DNA of 64,000 nt from an uncultured Lachnospiraceae bacterium (lineage in GTDB: Bacteria > Bacillota > Clostridia > Lachnospirales > Lachnospiraceae). The DNA lies in assembly GCA_947165275.1 (NCBI GenBank), contig CAMUZQ010000002.1:1-64000 (forward strand), given 5' to 3'. The notes beneath the pieces were generated by a model. That model ran no database searches. It was given only the letters and a program-made list of their open reading frames with translations, and was not told the origin of the DNA. The translations under genes were made by a program, and so were the position numbers. Below, in pieces: positions 29,770 through 41,200 of this stretch (positions are counted from its first letter, which is position 1; each line of letters opens with the position of its first letter).

Positions 29770-32700
29770 GGGGGCTCATCTTCTGAAGCACCAGGTAAAG
29801 AGCAGGGATCATGCCCAGCTCCCTGTCCTCCGGGGTCAGGGTATAGATGAAGGCAGGCCTGCCTGTGGTCACAAAGCGCATGCTGCCCTCAAAGGATGTG
29901 AGCACAGGGGCGATATTTGTGGGATCTATGGTGGCATTCTGATAGATGGTCATGGTTATATCCTTATCCGTGACCTTGATATTTTCTATGAACAGCTCAT
30001 GAGCCCTGGTGCGAAGAAGGGCTATCTCTATGAGATTTTCCGTGCCGGAGGGGATCTTTCCGAAACGGTCGGCGAGCTCGTCCCTCATATCGGAAGCCTC
30101 ATCATCAGAGGAAACCTTTGCGATACGCTTATACATATCAAGCTTCATGTTTTCATTCCTTATATAGCTGTCCGGGATTAGGGCATCTATATCCATATCG
30201 ATATAGGTGGAGAAATCACCGCTGCGGTCGTCTATGCCGCGCTCCTTTTTGACGGCGGAATCAAGCATCCTGCAGTAGAGATCATAGCCTACCTCTGCCA
30301 TATGGCCTGACTGCTCGGCGCCCAGCACATTTCCGGCGCCGCGTATCTCCAGATCCTTCATTGCTATCTTAAAGCCGCTCCCGAGATCCGTGAATTCCTT
30401 GATGGCGGAAAGCCTTTTCTCTGCGGTCTCTTTTAGCATGCGGTCCCTTCTGTACATAAGGAAGGCGTAGGCCATGCGGTTTGACCTGCCTACCCTGCCG
30501 CGAAGCTGATAAAGCTGGGCAAGGCCCATCCTCTCGGAATCATCGACTATGATGGTATTGACATTGGGGATGTCAAGGCCGGTCTCTATTATGGTGGTGG
30601 AGACAAGGATATCTATATCACCATTGATGAAATCAACCATTATATCCTCCAGCTGTCTCTCATTCATCTGTCCGTGGGCGAAGGATACGACAGCGTCAGG
30701 CATGAGACTCTGCACTTTGGCCGCCACATCGGCGATGTCATTTACCCTGTTATGCACGTAATATACCTGGCCGCCCCGGGCGACCTCGCGGCTCAGCGCC
30801 TCTCTTACCATCTCCTCGGAATATTCCATGACGAAGGTCTGGATAGGAAGCCTGTCCTGGGGCGCCTCCCTCAAAAGTGACATATCCCTTATACCTGCAA
30901 GACTCATATGAAGAGTTCTGGGTATGGGGGTCGCCGTGAGAGTGAGGACGTCCACATTATGTCTGAGCTCCTTGATCCTCTCCTTATGAGTCACTCCGAA
31001 GCGCTGCTCCTCATCCACCACCAGAAGGCCCAGATCCTTGAAGCCTACGTCCTTTGACAGGAGACGGTGGGTGCCTATCACGATATCGATCGAGCCGTTT
31101 TTGAGTCCTGCCACGGTCTTTTTTATCTGTGATGCTGAGCGGAATCTTGAAAGCATCTCTATCTGTACCGGATATGAGGACATGCGCTGGGTGAAGGTCT
31201 GCATATGCTGCTGCGCAAGGATGGTCGTGGGAACAAGGACTGCCACCTGCCTGCCCTCCTGGACCGTCTTGAAGGCGGCCCTGATCGCTATCTCGGTCTT
31301 GCCGAAGCCCACATCCCCGCAGATAAGGCGGTCCATTATCACGGAGCTTTCCATGTCATGCTTCACATCCGCTATGGCCTGAAGCTGGTCGTCGGTCTCA
31401 TCATAGGGGAAAAGCTCCTCGAATTCATTCTGCCAGACGGTATCGGGGCCGTAGACATAGCCCTCGCTTCCGGCCCTGCTCGCATACAGCTCCACAAGCT
31501 GTTTCGCCACGCCGTCCACAGCCTGGCGCACCCTGGTCTTTGTCTTTTTCCACTCGGTGCCGCCGAGCTTATTGAGCTTTACCCTTTTCTCAGTGCCTTT
31601 GTCGGCGTATTTCTGGAGGGAATCAAGATTTGAGGCGATGACATTCACGAAGCCTCCGCCGCCGTATTCTATACGGACATAATCCCTTGTGACACCGCCT
31701 ATGGCTATGCTGGTAAGTCCTCTGTAGATGCCTATCCCGTGGGCCTCGTGAACCACATAATCCCCGGGGGTCAGATCCGTAAAGGAGGATATCTTTTCTC
31801 CCTCATAGGCCGTCCTGTGCCTGTGTTTTTTCCTGACCTTGCCGCCGAATATATCGGATTCGGATATCACCGCAAAGCCTATATCGGGGAATTCAAAGCC
31901 CTTGAAGAGGTTGCCGTAGGTCAGCATGATCTCGCCGCCGGAAAGAAGCCTGTCTTCGTCCTCACTGTAAAAGGCGGTGATCTCCTGATCCGAGAGATCC
32001 TCAGTGAGCTTCCTTGCCCTTGTATGCGAAGGAGAGAGGATGACGACCCGGCTTTTTCTTTTTTTGTATCTTTTAAGGTCGGAGGCCAGCTGTTCAAAGC
32101 TTTTATTATAGGAGCTGATCCCCTGGGAATTCACGATGAACTCCGCCTGATAGGAGTAGTCCTCATGATGGAGGCTTATCATGGATGCTGCCAGCACATG
32201 AAGCTCCATAAGCCTTGCAAAAACCTGATCCGAAGGGATCATGACACCGCCCTCGCCCGGAAGCATGTGCCCGGAGGCTATCCTGTGGGTGACACTGTCA
32301 GTCCACTCCGTCCATACCGCATGGGCCCTCTCCTCACAGCGGGCAGGCTCGTCCAGCATTATGATCATATCCCTTCCGGTAAAATGATCCAGCAGGTTTT
32401 CGGGCTTTTCATAAAGATAATCTATATAAGGGGAAAGATTTATGCCGAGGCCTGAAACCAGAGCTTCGCAGATCTGATCCGTGTAGGTTTTGAGCCTGTA
32501 GGCGGCCTCGGTCTGCATGGATCTGCGGAGCCTTGAATGAACCTTCTCACACTCCTTTTCAAGTCTCAGCTTCGCGGCAAGGCGCATATCCCGGTCGGTT
32601 ATCATATCGGTCGCGGGATAGATAGAGACGGTTTCGAGCTTTTCTATGGAGCGCTGGCTTAAGGCATCATATTCCCTTATGCTTGAGATCTCATCCCCCC

Positions 32701-33283
32701 AGAGCTCGATACGGAGCGGATTCTCCTCAGTAAGGGGATAGATATCGATGATACCGCCCCTTACGGCAAACTGACCGGGCTCCTCGGCCTCGGGCTCCCT
32801 CTCGTAGCCCAGATCCGTAAGCCTCGCAGGGAAGTCACCTGTATCTATGACATCACCTGTGGAGAGCTCTATTATATTATCCGTAACAAGGGAGGCCGGA
32901 GGCATCTTTTCCATCAGCGCGTCGAAGGTCGTGATAAAGGTGAGCCCGCCCTCGGGGATATCCTTCTGATGGAGGGCCTTAAGAGCCTGCATCCTCTGCC
33001 TGATGAGAAGATTGCCGGAGAGGTCCGCCTGATAGAACATCATATCCCTTGCGGGATAATAATATACCTCCCTGCCGAAAAGATAAGCCGTCTCCTCGAT
33101 CTGCCGGGCCCTTATCTCGTCGGGAGCGATGAAAAGCCGGATCCTTCCCGGAAGCGCATAAGAAAAGACCGTACGGGCCGGATCCGTAAGGCCTGTGATC
33201 CCTGTGATGCCCTTTGATTTAAGGGCTTTGCACAGGTCTTCATATATTCCGAGTTCTTTTATGGGAGCGGTTAATGCCTTCAT
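29759..33283 (-). CDS. mfd: Transcription-repair coupling factor Mfd
   Basis: DRLICGDVGFGKTEIAIRAAFK; LTLTATPIPRTLHMSLAGIRDMS. Confidence 0.98.
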   Translation of the reverse strand: MKALTAPIKELGIYEDLCKALKSKGITGITGLTDPARTVFSYALPGRIRLFIAPDEIRARQIEETAYLFGREVYYYPARDMMFYQADLSGNLLIRQRMQALKALHQKDIPEGGLTFITTFDALMEKMPPASLVTDNIIELSTGDVIDTGDFPARLTDLGYEREPEAEEPGQFAVRGGIIDIYPLTEENPLRIELWGDEISSIREYDALSQRSIEKLETVSIYPATDMITDRDMRLAAKLRLEKECEKVHSRLRRSMQTEAAYRLKTYTDQICEALVSGLGINLSPYIDYLYEKPENLLDHFTGRDMIIMLDEPARCEERAHAVWTEWTDSVTHRIASGHMLPGEGGVMIPSDQVFARLMELHVLAASMISLHHEDYSYQAEFIVNSQGISSYNKSFEQLASDLKRYKKRKSRVVILSPSHTRARKLTEDLSDQEITAFYSEDEDRLLSGGEIMLTYGNLFKGFEFPDIGFAVISESDIFGGKVRKKHRHRTAYEGEKISSFTDLTPGDYVVHEAHGIGIYRGLTSIAIGGVTRDYVRIEYGGGGFVNVIASNLDSLQKYADKGTEKRVKLNKLGGTEWKKTKTRVRQAVDGVAKQLVELYASRAGSEGYVYGPDTVWQNEFEELFPYDETDDQLQAIADVKHDMESSVIMDRLICGDVGFGKTEIAIRAAFKTVQEGRQVAVLVPTTILAQQHMQTFTQRMSSYPVQIEMLSRFRSASQIKKTVAGLKNGSIDIVIGTHRLLSKDVGFKDLGLLVVDEEQRFGVTHKERIKELRHNVDVLTLTATPIPRTLHMSLAGIRDMSLLREAPQDRLPIQTFVMEYSEEMVREALSREVARGGQVYYVHNRVNDIADVAAKVQSLMPDAVVSFAHGQMNERQLEDIMVDFINGDIDILVSTTIIETGLDIPNVNTIIVDDSERMGLAQLYQLRGRVGRSNRMAYAFLMYRRDRMLKETAEKRLSAIKEFTDLGSGFKIAMKDLEIRGAGNVLGAEQSGHMAEVGYDLYCRMLDSAVKKERGIDDRSGDFSTYIDMDIDALIPDSYIRNENMKLDMYKRIAKVSSDDEASDMRDELADRFGKIPSGTENLIEIALLRTRAHELFIENIKVTDKDITMTIYQNATIDPTNIAPVLTSFEGSMRFVTTGRPAFIYTLTPEDRELGMIPALYLVLQKMSPLIR

Positions 33284-33843
33284 CCGTTAAACCGGGACAT
33301 GACAAGACCGGTATCATCCTTCAGCATGGCTTCTACCGATTCCGCAGCCCTTTCTCTTACATCCTTCATTATTTTTTCCTCATCGGGAGAAAAGCCTGAA
33401 AGCACCCAGTCAGCAAGATCCCGGTCCTGAGGCTTCGCTCCCACGCCTACCCTGACTCTCCTGAAGCTTTCGGTGCCAAGGCGGGATATGATATCCTTCA
33501 TTCCGTTATGCCCCCCGGCGGAGCCCTCCGGACGGATACGTATTTTGCCCACGGGAAGATCTATATCATCATAGATCACGATAAGATCCCTTGCGGGATC
33601 AGCCTTGTAGAAATTCACGGCATCAGCTATGGCCTCTCCGGAGAGATTCATATAGGTCTGAGGCTTCATTAGCATCAGTCTCACACCCTCGACCGTACCG
33701 GTCCCGCAAAGGGACCGGTGCTTTTTTGAATCTGTCCGTATACCCCACCTGCCGGACAGGATATCCAGTACCTCAAAGCCTGTATTGTGCTTTGTATGCT
33801 CATATTTTTTATCCGGATTGCCGAGGCCTGCTATTATCAGCAT
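33280..33843 (-). CDS. pth: Peptidyl-tRNA hydrolase
   Basis: [27 protein letters not shown]; start at 33843 rather than the longer ORF start. Confidence 0.95.
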   Translation of the reverse strand: MLIIAGLGNPDKKYEHTKHNTGFEVLDILSGRWGIRTDSKKHRSLCGTGTVEGVRLMLMKPQTYMNLSGEAIADAVNFYKADPARDLIVIYDDIDLPVGKIRIRPEGSAGGHNGMKDIISRLGTESFRRVRVGVGAKPQDRDLADWVLSGFSPDEEKIMKDVRERAAESVEAMLKDDTGLVMSRFNG

Positions 33844-34961
33844 TACATTATGAACCTGTCGCCGGATTCGATCACGACATCGACACCCTGCTCGCATTTA
33901 TGATAATAATTGCTGCGTATGGTACTGTGGCTCTCTACGATGCAGTTCTCGAGATGGGAATTATCCGCTATATATACATCATTCAGGATGATGGAGTTTT
34001 TGATATAGCAGTTATTCCCGACGAAGGTCTTCTTGAATATCATCGAATCCTCCACGGTGCCGTTTATGATGGAGCCCGAGGCTATCATGCTGTTTTTGAT
34101 ATTGGAGCCGGAATTGATCTTTGCCGGAGGCAGATCGTCGACCTTGGTATAGATACCGGGGTAATCGATCATGAAGAAATACCTGACCTCTTTTTTAAGG
34201 AAATCCATATTGGTACGGTAATAATCCTCGATCGATGCGATATTGCTCCAGTAGGTCTCAAGCTTATAGCCGTATATCGCCTTTACATCACGGTATCTGA
34301 CCAGGATATCGCTGACAAAATCATGCCTGTCCTCCTCGGCGCATCTCTCGATCAGCTCGATGAGATGCCTGCGCCGCAGGATATATATGCCGCAGGAGAC
34401 GGTATTGGAGCTTGTGACTATGGGCTTCTCCTCAAAATCTATGATCCTGTTGTTCTCATCCATCTTCACGCAGCCGTAGCGGTCTGAATGAAAGCCCTCC
34501 TCCATTTCCTTCACTACGACAGTGATATCCGCCTGCTTCTCTATATGATATTCCAGGACCTTCCCGTAATCTATCTTGTATATGCCGTCGCCGGAGGCTA
34601 TGATCACATAGGGCTCATGGCTGTTTTTGAGGAAGGAAAGATTCTGGTACATGGCATCGGCGGTGCCTCTGAACCAGAGATTATTATCATCGGTTATCGA
34701 GGGCGTAAAGATAGTGAGGCCGCCCTGCTTGCGTCCGAAATCCCACCATTTGGAAGAGCTTAAATGCTCGGTCAGGGATCTGGAATTATACTGGGTGAAA
34801 ACCGCCACTCTCTGCACATGTGAATTCGTCATGGAGGACAGGGCGAAATCAATGCTGCGGAAATTACCCACAATCGGAAGAGCCGCGACTGCCCTGTTTT
34901 TTGTAAGCTCCCTGATACGGCGGCTGTTGCCCCCTGCAAGTATCATGCCTATCGCTCTCAT
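33843..34961 (-). CDS. glgD: Glucose-1-phosphate adenylyltransferase subunit GlgD
   Basis: ADP-glucose pyrophosphorylase fold, paralogous to adjacent glgC. Confidence 0.92.
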   Translation of the reverse strand: MRAIGMILAGGNSRRIRELTKNRAVAALPIVGNFRSIDFALSSMTNSHVQRVAVFTQYNSRSLTEHLSSSKWWDFGRKQGGLTIFTPSITDDNNLWFRGTADAMYQNLSFLKNSHEPYVIIASGDGIYKIDYGKVLEYHIEKQADITVVVKEMEEGFHSDRYGCVKMDENNRIIDFEEKPIVTSSNTVSCGIYILRRRHLIELIERCAEEDRHDFVSDILVRYRDVKAIYGYKLETYWSNIASIEDYYRTNMDFLKKEVRYFFMIDYPGIYTKVDDLPPAKINSGSNIKNSMIASGSIINGTVEDSMIFKKTFVGNNCYIKNSIILNDVYIADNSHLENCIVESHSTIRSNYYHKCEQGVDVVIESGDRFIM

Positions 34962-36232
34962 CGCCTGTCACCTCCCCTTATCAGAGTGCTGCCCGGCAGG
35001 AGCCTGCCGTTAGGAAAATCATCCTCTGTAAAGCAGCCTGCAGCCACGGAGTTTTTGCCTATGCTGACTCCGTCAGGAATCACGCTTCTCTCTCCTATGG
35101 TGACGAGACCGTGATTGTATATATCGGGGCGGGTGTCGTTTTCGGCCTCCTCGCCGGTGCCGAGGCGGACATTATCACCGATCGTCACATCCTCCGCGAT
35201 TATGGCCTTTTCGATGAAGCAGCCCTTCCCGATGTGGACGCCGTTCATAATGATGGAATCCCTTATCTCGGTGCCCTCGCCCACGATCACGTCGCCGCCC
35301 ATCACGGAGGCGCAGACCCTGCCGTAGATGCCGGTCCGCTCTCCCACAATTGTCCGCTCTACATAGGCATTATTGCCCACATAGGTAGGAGGCACGGCCT
35401 GGGCCTTGGTATATATCTTCCAGTATTCCTCATAGAGATTGAATTCGGGGATGATATCTATGAGCTCCATATTCGCTTCCCAGTAGGAATAGAGAGTACC
35501 TACATCCTTCCAGTAGGAATTGAATTCATAAGCGAATATATTCTCCTTCTTTTCGTGGCAATAAGGGATCACATGCTTGCCGAAGTCAAGATTCGGCTGG
35601 TCGGCATTTGCCATGAGGGCTTCCCTTAAGGTCTTCCAGGAGAAGATATATATTCCCATGGAGGCCAGATTGCTGCGGGGCTGCTTCGGCTTTTCCTGGA
35701 ATTCGGTAATGCGCTTGCCCTCATCAGTCACGACGATGCCGAACCTGCCGGCCTCCTCCATGGGCACCGGCATCACCGCAAGTGTGACTGTGGCGCCCTT
35801 TTTCTTATGGAAATCCAGCATGACCTCATAATCCATCTTGTAAATATGATCGCCGGAAAGGATGAGCACATAATCCGGATTGAAGCTCTCCATATATTCG
35901 ATATTCTGATATATGGCATTGGCTGTGCCTGTATACCAGTCGGTGTTTATATTGCGCTCGAAGGGCGGAAGCACTGTGACGCCGCCTATATTCCTGTCGA
36001 GATCCCAGGGGATGCCTATCCCGATGTGGGTATTGAGCCTTAAGGGCTGATACTGGGTCAGCACTCCGACTGTGTCTATGCCTGAATTAATGCAGTTTGA
36101 AAGCGGAAAATCGATTATGCGGTACCGTCCCCCGAAGGGTACCGCAGGTTTAGCCATACGGGTCGTCAGAACCCCGAGTCTGCTTCCCTGTCCCCCGGCA
36201 AGAAGCATGGCTATCATTTCTTTCTTAACCAT
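34958..36232 (-). CDS. glgC: Glucose-1-phosphate adenylyltransferase GlgC
   Basis: [31 protein letters not shown]. Confidence 0.97.
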   Translation of the reverse strand: MVKKEMIAMLLAGGQGSRLGVLTTRMAKPAVPFGGRYRIIDFPLSNCINSGIDTVGVLTQYQPLRLNTHIGIGIPWDLDRNIGGVTVLPPFERNINTDWYTGTANAIYQNIEYMESFNPDYVLILSGDHIYKMDYEVMLDFHKKKGATVTLAVMPVPMEEAGRFGIVVTDEGKRITEFQEKPKQPRSNLASMGIYIFSWKTLREALMANADQPNLDFGKHVIPYCHEKKENIFAYEFNSYWKDVGTLYSYWEANMELIDIIPEFNLYEEYWKIYTKAQAVPPTYVGNNAYVERTIVGERTGIYGRVCASVMGGDVIVGEGTEIRDSIIMNGVHIGKGCFIEKAIIAEDVTIGDNVRLGTGEEAENDTRPDIYNHGLVTIGERSVIPDGVSIGKNSVAAGCFTEDDFPNGRLLPGSTLIRGGDRR

Positions 36233-36328
36233 ATGATCCTTCTCCTTAAATGCGTATTCAAATATCTGACTTAAATTTTATCATAATTTCGTCAGGTTTT
36301 GTCATATACATAAGAAAAAAGGAGGTGA

Positions 36329-36358
36329 TTGATAATATACTTGTTGTTATGATAGAAT
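36329..36358 (+). promoter_or_regulatory. Sigma-A promoter TTGATA-18-TAGAAT upstream of pncB
   Basis: ttgata 36329-36334, tagaat 36353-36358. Confidence 0.5.
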
Positions 36359-36401
36359 ACATTGTTTGAAGGTGTCGATCAAAAGGCCGGAAAGGGGCAA
36401 T

Positions 36402-37853
36402 ATGGACAGACAGAATCTTACATTATTAACAGATCTATACGAGCTCACTATGATGCAGGGCTATTTCAAGAATGAAAACGCCAACCAGACCGTGATATTC
36501 GATATGTTTTACCGGACTAATCCCCTGGAGAGCGGATATGCGGTGATGGCAGGCCTGGAGCAGGTCATACAGTACATCAAGGAGCTTAGATTTGATGCGG
36601 AGGATATCGAGTATTTACGGGGACTGGGGATATTCCAGGAGGATTTTCTGGAGTACCTGAAGGATTTCAGATTCACGGGATCGGTCTGGTCCATACCCGA
36701 GGGTGAGGTCATATTTCCCAGGGAGCCTCTCGTAAAGGTGATAGCTCCCATAATGCAGGCGCAGCTTGTGGAGACGGCGATACTTAATATCATAAACCAC
36801 CAGTCACTCATAGCGACAAAAACAGCCAGGGTATGCTATGCGGCCCGCGGGGACGGGGTCATGGAGTTCGGCCTGAGGCGGGCCCAGGGACCAGACGCAG
36901 GGACATACGGCGCAAGGGCTGCGATGATAGGAGGCTGCATAGGCACCTCCAATGTACTCGCGGGACAGCTTTTTGATGTGCCCGTAAAGGGAACAAATGC
37001 GCATTCATGGGTGATGAGCTTCCCTGATGAGCTTACGGCCTTCAGGAAATATGCGGAGATATATCCCGATGCCTGCCTGCTCATAGCAGATACCTATGAT
37101 ACACTCAAATCCGGAGTACCGAATGCCATAAAGGTATTTACGGAGCTCAGGGAAAAGGGAATACATCCGAAGCTCTACGGAGTCAGGTTTGATTCGGGAG
37201 ATCTGGCATATCTTTCAAAGAAGGCAAGAAAGATGCTTGATGAGGCGGGCTTCCCCGACGCGGTGCTCTCCGCATCGAATGATCTGGATGAATTCCTCAT
37301 AGATTCACTGAAGGTGCAGGGAGCGATGATAACCAGCTGGGGCGTGGGCACGAATCTCATAACCTCAAAGGACTGGCCTGCCTTCGGCGGAGTGTACAAG
37401 CTTGCAGGCATAGTCAATGAGGACGGCAGCTGCACGCCGAAGATCAAGCTTTCGGAGAATTCTGAGAAGATAACCAATCCGGGGAATAAGAAGATAATAA
37501 GGGTATATGACAGTGAGGGCAAGGTGAAGGCAGATCTTATCTGTCTGATAGAGGAGGAATTCGATCCGAAGGAGGACCTGATCCTTTTCGATCCCCAGGA
37601 GCCCTGGAAGAGGACAAGGCTCAAGGGCGGTGAGTATACCATGAGGGAGCTTATGATACAGGTATTTGACAAGGGGGAGTGTGTATATACTTCGCCATCC
37701 GTCATGGAGATGAGGGATTACTGTCGGAAAGAGCTGGATACACTTTGGGATGAGACGAGGAGGCTTGTGAATCCGCATAAGGTTTATGTGGATCTGTCGC
37801 AGAAGCTGTATGATATGAAGCTGAATCTGCTGGACGAGATGAGTATGAGGTGA
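36402..37853 (+). CDS. pncB: Nicotinate phosphoribosyltransferase
   Basis: LTLLTDLYELTMMQGYF; FGLRRAQGPDA; start revised to ATG 36402 (SD ggaaagggg). Confidence 0.95.
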   Translation: MDRQNLTLLTDLYELTMMQGYFKNENANQTVIFDMFYRTNPLESGYAVMAGLEQVIQYIKELRFDAEDIEYLRGLGIFQEDFLEYLKDFRFTGSVWSIPEGEVIFPREPLVKVIAPIMQAQLVETAILNIINHQSLIATKTARVCYAARGDGVMEFGLRRAQGPDAGTYGARAAMIGGCIGTSNVLAGQLFDVPVKGTNAHSWVMSFPDELTAFRKYAEIYPDACLLIADTYDTLKSGVPNAIKVFTELREKGIHPKLYGVRFDSGDLAYLSKKARKMLDEAGFPDAVLSASNDLDEFLIDSLKVQGAMITSWGVGTNLITSKDWPAFGGVYKLAGIVNEDGSCTPKIKLSENSEKITNPGNKKIIRVYDSEGKVKADLICLIEEEFDPKEDLILFDPQEPWKRTRLKGGEYTMRELMIQVFDKGECVYTSPSVMEMRDYCRKELDTLWDETRRLVNPHKVYVDLSQKLYDMKLNLLDEMSMR

Positions 37854-37899
37854 ACGTGAGATGACACTGTGAAGAGGGCAGGGGATGAGTATAAGATAA

Positions 37900-38213
37900 C
37901 ACTGTGAAGAGGCCTGATGAGATGAGATGTTTTCAGCGCCGTACTTTTTCGAGGCGTGATGTCACTTAGAAAGTGCTCCTAAACTCAGGGGCTCGCGTAC
38001 ATGGATGTACGCGAGAGGCATTCCTGCAAAATATGCCCTTTGGCATATTTTGAGCGCCGTTTAGATGCGCCGGGCGCATCTGGCGCCGAGACATGGATGT
38101 GAATAATGCCGGCCCCGTGGGGAGCCAATACATAAATGCACTTTCTTAGTGACATAGCTGAGAAAAAACTGCAAGCTGAAAATATCTCATTTCAGCAGGC
38201 CAGGCACACAGTG
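37900..38213. mobile_element. MITE-like nested inverted-repeat element between pncB and ileS
   Basis: Outer arms CACTGTG/CACAGTG, GGCCTG../..CAGGCC, ATGAGATGTTTTCAGC/GCTGAAAATATCTCAT, GTCACTTAGAAAGTGC/GCACTTTCTTAGTGAC; internal perfect hairpins at 37992-38015, 38027-38052, 38054-38086. Confidence 0.65.
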
Positions 38214-38284
38214 AACATACTTCATATTATAAGTATTATTTACAAAGGAATTCATAGTAAGAAATAAAAAATCAGGAGAGAAAA

Positions 38285-41200
38285 ATGTATCAGAAAGTTA
38301 ACACAGATCTGAATTTCGTGGACCGGGAGAGGGAGGTCGAGAAGTTCTGGAAGGATGAGGACATCTTCATGAAGTCCATGGAGATCCGAAAGGACGGACC
38401 TATCTATACCTTTTATGACGGACCGCCCACGGCAAACGGCAAGCCCCATATAGGGCATGTGCTTACCAGGGTCATCAAGGATATGATCCCGAGATACCGT
38501 ACCATGAAGGGGTATTATGTGCCGAGGAAGGCTGGATGGGATACCCACGGACTCCCGGTGGAGCTCGAGGTCGAGAAAAAGCTGGGACTTGACGGCAAGG
38601 ACCAGATAGAGGAATACGGACTGGAGCCTTTCATAGGAGAATGTAAGGAATCTGTCTGGAAATATAAGGGCATGTGGGAGAAATTCTCAGGGCAGGTAGG
38701 CTTCTGGGCCGATATGGACGATCCCTATGTCACATATCATGACGACTTCATAGAGTCCGAATGGTGGGCTTTAAAGCAGATATATGACAAGGGTCTCCTG
38801 TATAAGGGCTTCAAGATAGTCCCTTATTGTCCCAGGTGCGGGACTCCGCTCTCGTCACATGAGGTGGCGCAGGGCTATAAGGCAGTGAAGGAGCGCTCGG
38901 CCATAGCAAGGTTTCAGGTAAAGGGTGAGGAGAATAAATACATCCTGGCATGGACCACAACCCCCTGGACCCTGCCCTCAAACGTGGCTCTCTGCGTGAA
39001 TCCCGATGAGGAATACTGCGAGGTAAAGACAGCAGACGGATATGATTACATCATGGCTAAGGCCCTGCTCGAGAAGGTGCTCGGCGGAGAGGACGCGCCC
39101 ACGAGCCCCTATGAGATAATAAAGACCTGCAGCGGATCAGAGCTTTGCGGCATAGAATACGTGCCTCTCTTTGAATGCGCTGCGGCAGAGGCTGAGAGAC
39201 AGCATAAAAAGGCGCATTACATCGTGGCGGACGGCTATGTCACCATGGAGGACGGTACCGGAGTGGTACATATAGCTCCTGCCTTCGGTGAGGACGACGC
39301 GAGAGTAGGAAGGGCGAATGACCTGCCTCTGGTACAGTTTGTCGATGACAAGGGGCATATGACGGAGCAGACCCCCGTAGCCGGGCTTTTCGTGAAGGAC
39401 GCGGATCCCGAGATACTCAAGGATCTGGACAGGAGAGGGCTTTTATTCTCGGCTCCGAAATTCGAGCATGATTATCCTTTCTGCTGGAGATGCGACACGC
39501 CGCTCATATATTATGCAAGGGAATCCTGGTTCATCAAGGTGACCGAGGTCAAGGACCAGATGATCGAGAATAATAAAAAGATCAACTGGATCCCCCAGAA
39601 TATAGGCACGGGAAGATTCGGAGAGTGGCTCAATAATATCCAGGACTGGGCAGTATCCAGAAACAGATACTGGGGGACGCCCTTGAATATCTGGGAGTGC
39701 CCCGACTGCGGAGAGAGGCTTTCCGTAGGCTCCAGGGAGGAGCTGTATAAGCTCACGGGACTGGAGGAGGCAAAGACTGTGGAGCTCCACAGGCCCTTCA
39801 TAGACAGATTCACCATCAAATGCGCAAAATGCGGCGGTGAGATGAAGAGAGTGCCCGAGGTCATAGACTGCTGGTTTGATTCAGGTGCGATGCCTTTCGC
39901 ACAGCATCATTATCCCTTCGAGAATAAGGAGCTTTTCGAGCAGCAGTATCCGGCAGCCTTCATATCAGAGGCAGTGGACCAGACCAGGGGATGGTTTTAT
40001 TCCCTTCATGCAGAGTCAACACTGCTTTTCGGCAAGCCCGCATATGAAAATGTCATAGTACTGGGGCTTGTGCTCGATGAGGACGGCAATAAGATGAGCA
40101 AATCAAAGGGGAATTCCGTGGATCCTTTTGATGCCCTGGACCGTTTCGGAGCGGATGCCATCAGATGGTATTTCTATATCAATTCCGCGCCCTGGCTTCC
40201 AAACAGGTTCCATGACAAGGCAGTGGTGGAGTGCCAGAGGAAATTCATGGGAACCCTGTGGAATACCTACGCCTTCTTCGTGCTCTATGCGAATATAGAC
40301 GATTTCGACGCATCAAAATATAAGCTGGAGCCTGAGAAGCTCGCAGTGATGGACAAATGGATACTTTCAAAGCTGAATTCCTGCATCAGGCAGACAGATG
40401 CTTATCTTAATGATTACAGGATAACAGAGGCAGCCAAGTGCCTGCAGGATTTTGTGGATGATATGAGCAACTGGTATGTGAGACGCTCCAGAGAGAGATT
40501 CTGGGCATCGGGCATGGAGCAGGATAAGATAAATGCTTACATGACGCTCTATACCTGCCTTGTAAATATATCTAAGGCAGCGGCTCCCATGATACCCTTC
40601 ATGACAGAGGAGATATATCAGAATCTCGTGCTCTCGGTCGACAAGAGCCAGCCCGAATCCATACATCTTACTGATTATCCCGTATGTGATGAGAGCATGG
40701 TGGATGAGAAGCTTGAGCATGACATGGATGAGGTCCTTGATATAGTAGTGCTGGGCCGCGCCGCAAGAAATGCAGTGAATATCAAAAACCGCCAGCCCAT
40801 CGCAAGGATGTATGTGAAGGCCGGCGAGACGCTCTCGGACTTCTATACGGATATCGTGGCGGATGAGCTTAATGTAAAAGAGGTGGTATTCTCCGATGAT
40901 GTGAGGGGATATACGACCTATACCTTCAAGCCGCAGCTGCGCACTGTAGGCCCGAAATACGGCAAGCAGCTGGGTGCCATCCGTGAATATCTCTCAAAGA
41001 TAGACGGCAATGCAGCCATGGACCAGCTTAATGCCGGAGAGGAGCTGCGCCTCGAGGCCGACGGAGTGGAGATAGTCCTCGAAAAGGAGGATCTGCTGAT
41101 AGAGATGACCTCGAAGGAGGGCTTCGTGGAGCAGGGCGATAATAAGATCACAGTAGTCCTTGATACGAATCTCACACCGGAGCTCATAGAAGAGGGCTTC

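Noticed and set aside
31739-32455. 238-aa plus-strand ORF opposite mfd
   Set aside because: Antisense shadow ORF in a conserved gene.
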